Shown here in pieces: positions 6,235 through 14,900 of a stretch of DNA of 15,792 nt. The stretch spans positions 1-15,792 of the forward strand of contig DLBF01000174.1 in NCBI GenBank assembly GCA_002494215.1, written 5' to 3'. The notes below the pieces were generated by a model. That model was given only the letters and a program-made list of their open reading frames with translations. It searched no databases and had not been told where the DNA came from. The number at the start of each line of letters is the position of its first letter. Positions within the stretch are counted from its first letter, which is position 1. Position numbers and translations under genes: made by a program. The stretch comes from Prevotellaceae bacterium UBA7028. Lineage in GTDB: Bacteria > Bacteroidota > Bacteroidia > Bacteroidales > Bacteroidaceae.

Positions 6235-8286
6235 CTATTCTTTCTCTCTTGGGAAGGCCGAGATACGTAGTCGGGCAGCACCCATAGGAACAAGGGTAAT
6301 GGGTGTGGTCTCGGCAGCACGAGGCGCAAACTTGGTAGGAAGAAGGTCGGTCATACCCGTAGCATCAAAGCCCCAAGAAGGTATCTGACGTCCCACTGCC
6401 GTAAACTCGATAGGTACGTTATCGAGGGTGAAGGGCTGTTCGTTCTCGGGATAGGCCTTGCGTATAACCTTGAAGCTTACAGGCAGGTTCTGTTCATCTA
6501 CCACCAAACCAAAGTTCCAGTCGCTCTTGGCACGCAGCACATAACAGGGCCAGAGGGAGGCGTCCACGCCTTCCTGCCAATGAGAGTCGTCCTGAACAAA
6601 TTCCGGATCACGGCTGTCATGTGCCTCGAACTCCTCATCAATTTTCAGGGAGAGGGTCAATGGGCCATAGTCAACGCTGACACTGGACTTGTTCTGCTGC
6701 CATACCGTAGAACGCAAGGTCATAGGCAGACGCAGCGAAACAGTGTCTCCCTCCTTCCACTGACGAGAGATACGGACATAACGGCCTGCAGCATCTCCCT
6801 CCACCTGTTGCATCTCGTTATTGATGCTTACTTCTGAACCCTTAGCCCAGGCAGGAATACGCAGGTAGAGCGGGAATTCCACATCACGCTCGGGGTGAAG
6901 AATCAGCGTAATAGTTTCGTCGAAGGGATAGTGCGTAACCTCCTCCATCCTCAGCGAAACACCATCAGCCACCATTGCCGTTGTCTCGTTGGCAGCATAG
7001 AGCATGGTAGCAAGACCATTGTCGGCTGTTGCCATTACCAGATGCTCAGTAAAATAGGGCCATCCCATACCGTGGTTATGCTGGCAGCAACGCGAACTGA
7101 AAGGACTCATAGAGAGCATTCCGCGCAAGCTGTTATCGATGCTGGGTGCATGATTCTTCTCATCGCTAATAGCCATATTAGCAGAAGTGATGTAACGCAA
7201 TGCCCGCATATCGGGGGTGAGGGCTGCTGGGAATGAATTGAAGGCAACATTCTCGCAGTGGTCTGCCCAGAAGACATCGCCTGTGATACCCATAAGAATC
7301 TCATCGCTTGCCATCTGCTCCACCAAGGCACAGGTCTCGGCACCATTTCGAGGGTCGTAGTAACCGGCACGGGCATTCTCGTCGGCAGCATACATACCGC
7401 CTGGCATCTGTCCATAACGGCGGCGCATCTCGTTATGCGCATTATAGGTGGCCTGCAGCATCTCCGTGTCGCCGGTATATATATAATAGGTAGCGGGCTC
7501 GCGGAAGCCCTGTGCCACATTCACACCGTGATAGTTGGGAAGGTCGCCCTTCATGGTCCAGTCAGAGGTAGCGTTGTGCAGCTTATCGATGAGCGGAAGG
7601 ATGGTCTGATCGCCATTCCTATTGTAAAGCCAAAGCACGCTCCACAGGTTGTCACCTCCGCGCTTTTCCTGCCAGAGGCCTTTCAGGAACTTATTATCGG
7701 GGATGGACATTTCCCACTTGAAGTAGCGATTCATGGCTGTCAGCACACGCTGGGAGCCGGTAGCCTCGTAATAGGTCTGCAGCGCCCACAGCATTGGCAT
7801 CTTAGCCCAGATATCCGGACTGTTGCCATCATAGCCGTCAGGACCAAGACGTCCGTTGGAAGCCTGATTGTTCAGCACAGCCTGTATCCATGTTTTCGTC
7901 TCGGCCTTCATAGCCTCATCATCCAGGATATATGCCAGACTGCAGTATCCCCTTATCCAATAGGGAACTTCCTCCCATCCATGATCGCCTTGGTTAGAGA
8001 GCCACTGGTTATTATTCTTATCGAGCCAGGCACTAACAGTACCCAGTTGTCCATTGAGTCCGTCGCGCTGCAGCTCCAGATATTTCCGGAGCCAGCCCTT
8101 TGGCTGCACCTTTCCCACGGGTAGTTTCAGCAACGGAGCCTGTTGCAGGGGTGCACGGAAGTTGGTATAGTTGACGCTGGTTGCCTCGCGGTTAGGGGTT
8201 TCCACAACCGTAACGGTATTGTCTGCCCTGACAGCCGCAATAGGAGCCAGAAGCAGAACAGCAAATAATGTATGCAGATGTTTCAT
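6235..8286 (-). CDS. GH127-family (DUF1680) glycoside hydrolase, probable beta-L-arabinofuranosidase
   Basis: The 683-aa product has a signal peptide (residues 1-21) and then the (alpha/alpha) barrel of the GH127/DUF1680 family, followed by beta-sandwich domains from ~430. The key residues can be placed by spacing against the Bifidobacterium enzyme HypBA1. The Glu-x-Cys zinc pair is Glu317/Cys319 (in AETC), the Cys-Cys pair holding the nucleophile is Cys400/Cys401 (in SRCCQHN), and the acid/base Glu is probably Glu303 (in ADENA), two residues closer than usual. The typical CCPPN motif is altered to CCQHN, so this is a divergent member and substrate may differ. Length is close to the 650-690 residues usual for the family. 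It is the last gene of a three-gene operon, with its start 14 nt after the previous stop. Action in the periplasm or at the surface on arabinose-containing glycans is inferred. Confidence 0.85.
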   Translation of the reverse strand: MKHLHTLFAVLLLAPIAAVRADNTVTVVETPNREATSVNYTNFRAPLQQAPLLKLPVGKVQPKGWLRKYLELQRDGLNGQLGTVSAWLDKNNNQWLSNQGDHGWEEVPYWIRGYCSLAYILDDEAMKAETKTWIQAVLNNQASNGRLGPDGYDGNSPDIWAKMPMLWALQTYYEATGSQRVLTAMNRYFKWEMSIPDNKFLKGLWQEKRGGDNLWSVLWLYNRNGDQTILPLIDKLHNATSDWTMKGDLPNYHGVNVAQGFREPATYYIYTGDTEMLQATYNAHNEMRRRYGQMPGGMYAADENARAGYYDPRNGAETCALVEQMASDEILMGITGDVFWADHCENVAFNSFPAALTPDMRALRYITSANMAISDEKNHAPSIDNSLRGMLSMSPFSSRCCQHNHGMGWPYFTEHLVMATADNGLATMLYAANETTAMVADGVSLRMEEVTHYPFDETITLILHPERDVEFPLYLRIPAWAKGSEVSINNEMQQVEGDAAGRYVRISRQWKEGDTVSLRLPMTLRSTVWQQNKSSVSVDYGPLTLSLKIDEEFEAHDSRDPEFVQDDSHWQEGVDASLWPCYVLRAKSDWNFGLVVDEQNLPVSFKVIRKAYPENEQPFTLDNVPIEFTAVGRQIPSWGFDATGMTDLLPTKFAPRAAETTPITLVPMGAARLRISAFPREKE

Positions 8287-8300
8287 CAGTTAATAAACAG

Positions 8301-9029
8301 TTAATGGTTTTGAATAATCTTTTTCCCTTTTATAATAATGACACCCCGACAGTCTTCAGGACGGGATACCCGCTGCCCGGTGAGGCTGTAAGCCTCAACA
8401 TCCTCATCGGACGCGGCATCCGGGGACAGGATGCCGTCAAGCTGAGAATCGAACTTCGAGGGATCGTACTTTACGCTCAGACCATAGTCGATATGACCGC
8501 CCCCGTCTCCCTGCAATAGGGACACGCAAAGCACATTGTCGCCCTCCACAAGGTAATTCTTGCGGGCTGCGGAGAAGTTGACGGCGGCATAGTTATCATC
8601 GTTCCATCCCGTGGCGGAAGTCAGTTGCTTTCCGTTCAGCCAGACCTTCGGATTCTCATCGTAGCTGTATGTGAAGGTGACCGTACCGATCTGTATCTTT
8701 ACCAGATCCTCGGCCGTTAAGGTGAAGTGACGACGGATAAGAATGGGGTGAACGGTACTCTGCCATTGTGTAACAAGGAACTTATTCTTGTCGATGCTGA
8801 ACGGACCGAAGCCTTCGCGCCAATAGCTCTCGTCCTCGTCGAGGGCATACCATTTGGCTCTTTCAGCACGGGGAAGGTCGGTATTGTAGTTCAGCTCATA
8901 GAAAAGACAGGGCCAGGAGCCCTCACCGCTGTCCACGGTGTCCAGAATGTATTCCGTCACCAAATCGGCAGCTCTCACCGAGGTGATAGCAAGAAAGACT
9001 GGTAATAGTAAATAAAGTTTCTTAGGCAT
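8301..9029 (-). CDS. Secreted beta-sandwich (galactose-binding-like) protein with sorting-like C-terminal tail
   Basis: This 242-aa protein has a signal peptide (1-20, cleavage near VRA) and a jelly-roll region at ~65-188 of the kind found in beta-galactosidase accessory domains. Recognisable strands include IRRHFTLTAEDL, VWLNGKQL and EGDNVLCVSLLQ. Residues ~211-242 (EAYSLTGQRVSRP ... GVIIIKGKK) resemble the C-terminal tails that Prevotella-like species use for type IX secretion. No catalytic residues are evident, so binding or scaffolding is more likely than catalysis. The region at ~95-188 is clearly similar to the domain inserted in the DUF4965 protein encoded just upstream (its residues ~151-236), so the two probably share an ancestor and perhaps a ligand. 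It lies between the other two genes of the operon, 75 nt after the DUF4965 stop. Confidence 0.7.
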   Translation of the reverse strand: MPKKLYLLLPVFLAITSVRAADLVTEYILDTVDSGEGSWPCLFYELNYNTDLPRAERAKWYALDEDESYWREGFGPFSIDKNKFLVTQWQSTVHPILIRRHFTLTAEDLVKIQIGTVTFTYSYDENPKVWLNGKQLTSATGWNDDNYAAVNFSAARKNYLVEGDNVLCVSLLQGDGGGHIDYGLSVKYDPSKFDSQLDGILSPDAASDEDVEAYSLTGQRVSRPEDCRGVIIIKGKKIIQNH

Positions 9030-9051
9030 AATTAGTTCTCAATAAAGAAAG

Positions 9052-9090
9052 AAGAGATTTCCTCCCCTTCTTACGGGAAAGAAATCTCTT
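9052..9090 (-). promoter_or_regulatory. Intercistronic hairpin between the DUF4965 gene and the 242-aa gene
   Basis: A perfect 10-bp inverted repeat (aagagatttc at 9052-9061, gaaatctctt at 9081-9090) with inner CCC/GGG pairing fills the 75-nt gap. On the minus strand the stem is followed by CTTTCTTTATTG, T-rich but not a clean U-tract. It could be a partial terminator that lowers expression of the two downstream genes, or an mRNA-stabilising or processing element. Confidence 0.6.
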
Positions 9091-9104
9091 TGGGAAAGGC
9101 AAGT

Positions 9105-11660
9105 TTATTTCTTACCCTTTTTAGCTTTTACAGGTGCTGCGGGAGCGGGGTTAACCTTATCCATCAGCACGCGGAACCAGTAGCCACCGATAACTGAGCG
9201 AGCCTTGAAACCAGTCATGCTGCCGGTCTTGGTATCGCTCCAGTCAGAGATGGGCACACGGCTGGGAGTCTCGTTGATGTACTTGTAGATGGGGCTGACA
9301 AACTTCTTGAACGTATCTGCGTCGGGAGCCATGGCAGCGGTCCACATAATCCAGTCGGTCTTGGTGTAGTCCTTACGGCAGTCCAGAGGCAGACCGTACT
9401 TGTTCTGCTTGGTCAGGTAGTACTTGATTTCTGTCTGCATGGCATCGTTGGGGATAATGCCTGTGTTCCACAGCTTGTCCCATACCATATTATATTTCTG
9501 GCTCCAAGTATCCTTGCCAGCACCGTATGCCAGCTCGTAGTGATCGCCCACCTTGGTTTCCTTTTCCCAGGCGGCAGCCATCTCCTTAGCCTTGGCATTG
9601 TACTTCTGATATACATCCTCCTGACCCTTCATCTTAGCCATTTCGGCATAGCCGGCAATACCCATGATAGCCTTGATAGCCAAGTTGCAGTTACCTGCCC
9701 AGTGACCAGCAAAGTCATCGGTACAAAGCTGGTTGGCAGGATGTAAACCGTTCTCAACCAGATAATCCACCCAAATGGTCATCATATCCCAATAAGGATC
9801 TACGTAAGCAGTATTGCCATCCAGTTTACAAATCTCAGCTGCCAAGGTAAGCATGTTACCAGACTCCTCGAGAGGCATGTCACCACCATATACCTGCTTG
9901 TTAGCCAAAGGATACTGACCCAGGTCGTGAGCAGCGAAGGGCTTGGTCCAGCGACCACTCTTGCTATAGTCGAAGATAGAAGTCATCATGGCCTTCTGCA
10001 AGTTGGGATTGTAGCAGAGAACCAGCGGAGCCTCGGGATAGGTAAGGTCAACGGTGTTGACGCAACCGTTGGAGTTATTCTCCTTAGAGAACCACAGCAG
10101 GTTGCCATCCTTATCCTGGAAGAGCTTATGAGCAGCCATTACATGACGGTAAGAGCCAGAGAGAATCTCGGCATACTCCTTGCCACCTGACTTGAAGCCA
10201 TCATCATAAATCATCTTATCGAAAGCACGACAGCGCTGCATGATGTTAGCGTAGCCGTTCTGCATATTCTTGAAAGCATCAAAGATGGTCACACTACCAC
10301 CATGAGCCCAGTAGCCCTTGTAGCGGTTGTAGAAGTACTCGATGTCCTCGATTTCGTCGTAACCCATCATCATAAAACTGCTGGCAGTCTCAACGCTTCC
10401 GAAGTCATGGGTATAAGCCAAAACAGGCATCTCAGCGGGCTTGGTGGCGCGCCACTTGCGGGGCCAAGAACCATCAACCTGAACCAGTACGCGACCTTTT
10501 GCAAAGTTATTCTGAGTCTGAGAAGCATCACCCATCTGAACACGACCGTTGATGGCGGGAATATAGAAGTAACCCCAGTCGATGCAGATACCATCGCCCG
10601 ACTTAGCCAAGATGGGCTGCTCGATGGTACCTGTGCGCACATAGCGAACGCCCTTCTCTTCACCCATAGTAGTGATAGTGGGCTGTGTATCCTTGTTTAC
10701 AGCCTGCAAGGGGTTGGCGCTGATGTACACCTGAACATCGTGCTTCTTGCCGTCGGTAGAGCGTACCTGATAAGAGATGTAGTTGATAGGCATAGAGATA
10801 AGGTCGTAATCGTCAATCAGCATGGGAGCGGTGAAGACTACGTCCAATTCAACAGGACCGCAGGCAAAGGTATAATAGGTATTGGTAGCCAATACGTCAA
10901 CACTCTTCTGCTCTGCCACCTGGATATCAGCACCCTTAGGCTTGATGTTCTTGAAGAGGCCGAAGTCGGCATACGCACCACCAGTAGTGTTGTGGCAGTG
11001 AGCAGCGATGATGTTCTTGCCGGCGTGCAGGAGATTCTTCAGGTCGCCATCCAAGTGCAGCACAACACCATTCACCCAGGTCTCGCCCGTGTCAGCCACC
11101 TTGGTGCCATTGATATAAAGCTCGAAGACATCATCGTGTGAATACTTCACGTACAGGTCCTCCTGCAACTGCTGGGCGGTCAGTTCCACCTCGCGACGGA
11201 TATAGATATCGCTACCCTCGCGCCCCCAGCGACTGCTGATGTTCTCGCCTTCGCTACCCCAGGCAGCCTTCTCCTTCTTCCACTCAGCATCGTTGAAGCC
11301 CTCCTTCTGCCAACCGTCGGCAGGTGTCTGGCGGGTTACCTTACCTTCCCAGCGCTCCTCGTCGGACATGGGAGCTATGGAAGAGAGCACGTAGTTCTGC
11401 TCGGCACCCATAAAACGATAGGTAGTGCCATCAACGCGCAGAAGACCCAGCAGAGGCTTCTCGTCGTTGGTCCAGTGGCGGGTAGTACCATCCGTCAGTT
11501 TGTCGTAAGGCGACCAAATAGAAAAATAGGGATCATTCACTACCAAGGGTACAGAAGGCAGACGCAGGTCTGTACTGGCATAAGGCTTAAAAAACTCTGC
11601 TGTCTGTGCACAAGCCATGATAGCAACAAACAGGAATGCAGATAAGATTTTCTTTCTCAT
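9105..11660 (-). CDS. DUF4965/DUF1793 glutaminase-like six-hairpin protein with inserted beta-sandwich
   Basis: This 851-aa protein matches the family that contains fungal glutaminase A. The N-terminal beta domain (~24-110, 250-430) carries RLPSVPLVVNDPYFSIWSPYD and HWTNDEKPLLGL. The C-terminal helical barrel (~440-835) carries HDLGQYP, EESGNML, CTDDFAGHW, NLAIKAIMG and KTDWIMWTA. Residues ~112-240 are an extra jelly-roll inserted in the N-terminal domain, like the protein encoded next in the operon. The signal peptide is residues 1-17 or so; IMAC at Cys17 could be a lipobox, so a lipoprotein is possible. The tail is Ala/Pro then Lys-rich (KAKKGKK). In Bacteroidota these proteins sit with carbohydrate enzymes, and the glutaminase name is inherited from fungi; here a glycan-related role is more likely given the GH127 partner. 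First gene of the operon. Confidence 0.82.
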   Translation of the reverse strand: MRKKILSAFLFVAIMACAQTAEFFKPYASTDLRLPSVPLVVNDPYFSIWSPYDKLTDGTTRHWTNDEKPLLGLLRVDGTTYRFMGAEQNYVLSSIAPMSDEERWEGKVTRQTPADGWQKEGFNDAEWKKEKAAWGSEGENISSRWGREGSDIYIRREVELTAQQLQEDLYVKYSHDDVFELYINGTKVADTGETWVNGVVLHLDGDLKNLLHAGKNIIAAHCHNTTGGAYADFGLFKNIKPKGADIQVAEQKSVDVLATNTYYTFACGPVELDVVFTAPMLIDDYDLISMPINYISYQVRSTDGKKHDVQVYISANPLQAVNKDTQPTITTMGEEKGVRYVRTGTIEQPILAKSGDGICIDWGYFYIPAINGRVQMGDASQTQNNFAKGRVLVQVDGSWPRKWRATKPAEMPVLAYTHDFGSVETASSFMMMGYDEIEDIEYFYNRYKGYWAHGGSVTIFDAFKNMQNGYANIMQRCRAFDKMIYDDGFKSGGKEYAEILSGSYRHVMAAHKLFQDKDGNLLWFSKENNSNGCVNTVDLTYPEAPLVLCYNPNLQKAMMTSIFDYSKSGRWTKPFAAHDLGQYPLANKQVYGGDMPLEESGNMLTLAAEICKLDGNTAYVDPYWDMMTIWVDYLVENGLHPANQLCTDDFAGHWAGNCNLAIKAIMGIAGYAEMAKMKGQEDVYQKYNAKAKEMAAAWEKETKVGDHYELAYGAGKDTWSQKYNMVWDKLWNTGIIPNDAMQTEIKYYLTKQNKYGLPLDCRKDYTKTDWIMWTAAMAPDADTFKKFVSPIYKYINETPSRVPISDWSDTKTGSMTGFKARSVIGGYWFRVLMDKVNPAPAAPVKAKKGKK

Positions 11661-11821
11661 TGGGTTGTTAATTTTATATTTCTGATTATTCTGAGTTATA
11701 TCTGAACAGGTAATAAGAGGTATTTTCGTGCAGCCTGAGCAGGGCTAATAAAAGCTGCTGAAAAAACTGAAAACAGTGTCAAAAACCTCATTATACGGTT
11801 AAAAATTATCATTTTGCGGCC

Positions 11822-11853
11822 CAAAGATATACATTTTTGCCCATTCCTGCAAG
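11822..11853 (-). promoter_or_regulatory. Promoter of the DUF4965/GH127 operon (TTG-N20-TATCTTTG)
   Basis: The minus strand reads CTTG (11853-11850), 20 nt, then TATCTTTG (11829-11822), a good match to the Bacteroidota consensus TTTG-N19-21-TAnnTTTG. The start of transcription would be near 11815, giving a ~150-nt 5' leader before the ATG at 11660. The leader (11661-11815) is A/T-rich with only small possible hairpins such as CAGC/GCTG around 11730-11760. I see no known riboswitch in it. Confidence 0.68.
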
Positions 11854-11875
11854 ACATCTGTCTTTTATTTAACGG

Positions 11876-11910
11876 AACAGCCGCGCTCGTTTATGAGTGC
11901 GGCTGTTTTT
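11876..11910 (+). terminator. Intrinsic-terminator-like hairpin, best U-tract on the plus strand
   Basis: The arms aacagccgc (11876-11884) and gcggctgtt (11899-11907) form a perfect 9-bp stem with CTC/GAG inside. On the plus strand the stem runs into TTTTT. On the minus strand the tail is TTCCGTTAAAT, a poor U-tract. It lies 60 nt after the stop of the minus-strand 1001-aa gene, so it may act in both directions, but its best orientation opposes all genes in the window. Confidence 0.65.
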
Positions 11911-11938
11911 AGACTGTAGGCCTTAGAGTATTTTTATC

Positions 11939-11967
11939 AGCCCTCCCCTTGGATAGGGAGAGGGGCT
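11939..11967 (-). terminator. Imperfect GC-rich hairpin directly after the 1001-aa gene
   Basis: agccctcccc (11939-11948) pairs with gggagaggggct (11956-11967) with two single-base bulges and a 7-nt loop. It starts 1 nt after the stop codon on the minus strand and is followed there by GATAAAAATA, without a U-tract. It may protect or help terminate the transcript together with the hairpin at 11876-11910. Confidence 0.4.
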
Positions 11968-11968
11968 A

Positions 11969-14900
11969 TTACCTGATGACCTTTTTGGCGTTCTGAATAA
12001 CAACGCCTCGATAAGTGCGGGTTACAGGCTGACCACTCGTGTTATAGAGTTGAGAGTTCGAAGTTGAGAGTTGAGAGTTGACGTTACCTATAGCGTTAGG
12101 ATCATCGTCGCTACTGGTAGTGAAGGTTACCCTGTAGTTATCTTCGCCATTCCTGTAATGCATAGGAGTTCCAGACTCATCTTCTGCATAAATGAAGAAC
12201 TCGAAGGTCTTGGTCTTGCCCTTTCCTATCCACTCAGAGTCTACGAGCTCCTGACCTTCACCCATGTCGATGACCCAGGTTCCGTCGTCTTGCTTTACAA
12301 AGTCAACAGTGCGCCAAGCAGAGTCATCGTGCTGCCAACCATCTTCTGTGTTGAACATGGTAGCAACGAAGCCAACATACTTCATAGGGATACCGACCTC
12401 AACTTCTGCCTTCAAAATCTTAATGGAAGTAGTAGATCCTTCTATCACGATATTCTGCCAATCAGAAGCGGGGAACGACTCCGTGAACACTTCGCCGTCA
12501 TGGTTAATGGTCAGTTTGAAGCTCTTGACCTTTTCGACATTTCCAGCTTCCTCGAAGCTAATCAGATTAAGTCGGTTGCTCAGCTCACCTTCCTTATATT
12601 CCAGAGAACCCATTCCTTCCAAGGTGTATTCCTTGCCAGCCGTCAGCGCTGCTACATTAACACCCCACTGATTGAATACGAGGAATTCCTTCTTATCAAC
12701 CATGAAGGTAAGTTTCTTCTGGTTCTGCTTGTCGGCGCCAACGAAGACTGCCCTTTCGATTCTCAGGAACTCGCTCACGTTGGACTGGTTAAGCTCATCG
12801 ACTGAGATGGTCTTAGGCTCGACAGTATTACCGCTGGACTTGACAACAAACTCGGCGTCAGCCTTCTTAGCCACAACCAATTCCAACAGGCCGTTGTAAG
12901 ACTTCAGTGTACCATAGATTCCGCCATAGCCCTTATCATTGCCTAAGTCGCCAGAGATGATATCACCCTTCTTGAAGCCTAAGCCACCGCCATAAAGCAA
13001 GAGAGAGCCATAATCATCTCTAATATAAACGTAGGCACCGTTGACATAGGTAACCAAAGCGTCCTTACCCTTGGGCGCTCCACCCTCTGGCATATCCACC
13101 TGCCAGTAAGAAGCCTGGTAGCCCTTGCTCCATTCAGCCTCCTTGGTTGCCCAAGAACCGCCACCCACTTCGGGGAATTGCTCCAGGACATCCTGAATGT
13201 TCATGTAGCCCTTATAGACCTTGAGGGTGTAGCTCTTGCTGCCAGCCTCGTAAGTGGCGTCACCAGCATATCTGGCAGTCAGGATAAGATCGCCATAACT
13301 GTGTTGGGGGATATATACCTTACCATCGCCGATACTGGGCTCTTCCTCGCCCATTGCCCAGTTGTCGCCCATCTTCAGCGACCACGTAACGGTAGCACCT
13401 TCTATCACTGCATCGCCGCCCTTCACAGTAGCAGCGGGTAACGAAGCCTCATCGCCATCCTTACCTGTAGTGAAGCGTGTCTGATAACCCTCGGCCAGTT
13501 CTACAGTAGCAGCAGGCTTAACACTGGCGAAACCAGTCAAATAAAGCTGGTTGGTAAGCGCTCCGCTCTTATAATATATGCAGCCCATTCCTTCGAGAGT
13601 ATATTCTACGCCCGGCTCCAAGGTTGTAACGTCTATGTTCCACTGGTTATGAACGGACAGCGTCTCATCGCCCACCTTGAAGGTCAGCTTCTTCTTGTCT
13701 TTATCATCAACACCTACGAACACGGCATTCTCAATTCTCAGATACTCGTTCATGTTGACCTGGTTGAGTTCTTTTAGAGTGATGGTCTTAGGTGCGACTG
13801 CATTGCCACTGGACTTTACGACGAACTCCACATCATCCTTATTAACCACCATCTCCAGCAAACCATTATATGCCTTCAGCGTACCATAGATAGCGCCAAT
13901 CTTGCCTTCGCCCAAATCGCCGGAGATAATGTCGCCCTGCTTGAAGCCCAATCCGCTTCCATAGAGCAGAAGGGTGCCATAGTCGTCCTTGATATAAGTG
14001 TAAGAACCGCTGACATAGGTAACCAAGGCTTCCTTGCCCTTGGGCTGTCCGCCTTCCGGAATATCCACCTGCCAGTAGGAAGCCTGATAGCCCCTGCTCC
14101 AGTCGGCCTCCTTGGTCACCCAGGAATCACCGCCCACTGTGGGAAACTGCTCCAAGACATCCTTGATGTTCTGATAACCCTTATAGACCTTCAGGGTATA
14201 GCTCTTGCTGCTGGCCTCGTAGGTGTCATTGCCTGCATACTTTGCTGTCAGGACAAGGTCGCCATGACTGCCTTCGGGGATATATATCATACCATTGCCG
14301 ATACTGGGCTCTTCCTCTCCTATCACCCAGTTATCGCCCATCCCCAAAGACCATTTTGCCTCAGCACCTTCAACTGTTGCAGAACCTGACTTTACGGTAG
14401 CCGTGGGCAACGGTGTCTCGTCGCCGTCCTTGCCCGTAGTGAAGCGGGTAATATAGTCACCGGAAAGCTCGACATTCGTAAGAGCCTTTACCTCACCACC
14501 GCCGGCAGTGTATTCAATCACGACATCTTTTATTCTTACCTGCGTATTACCTGTGTTGGCATTGCCCAGGATAAATGATGAGTTGTTGATTGTATAAACA
14601 CCTTCGTTGGCGTCAACCTTGCTGCCGTCAACGGTTACAGAAACATTGTTATAAGAGGTCCCTGTAAAAGTGAGCTTAATAGTTTTGACGAGCTTGCCGG
14701 TCAGTGAAGAAACCGTTACAGTACTACTGCCATTAGCATTATAATACAAACGGAAATCTCCAGCCTGATTAAGACCGGGGAAATTGGTTCCCCCGCCCTT
14801 GCTTCCTACAACAGACCATGCCGTTGCATCGAGTCCGAACAGAGCGGCATCATTATTTCCCGTCATGTTAGATGTAGTAGTACCCGTGTACTTCATCGTA

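Noticed and set aside
7258..8124. 288-codon plus-strand ORF opposite the GH127 gene
   Set aside because: It is the antisense shadow of a well-supported enzyme with conserved catalytic residues; the translation has no signal peptide or recognisable motif, and no promoter or start context is seen.
10302..11141. 279-codon plus-strand ORF opposite the DUF4965 gene
   Set aside because: This is a shadow of the sense gene, whose inserted beta-sandwich and N-terminal domain occupy the same bases. The hydrophobic Val/Ile-rich translation is typical of antisense frames.
11661..11815. Riboswitch in the long leader of the DUF4965 operon
   Set aside because: The leader is mostly A/T-rich with weak, short pairings, and no conserved riboswitch core is recognisable by eye.
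12071..12805. 244-codon plus-strand ORF opposite the 1001-aa gene
   Set aside because: It overlaps the repeated module region, and a similar antisense opening appears in the other repeat copy, as expected when the sense strand is repeated.
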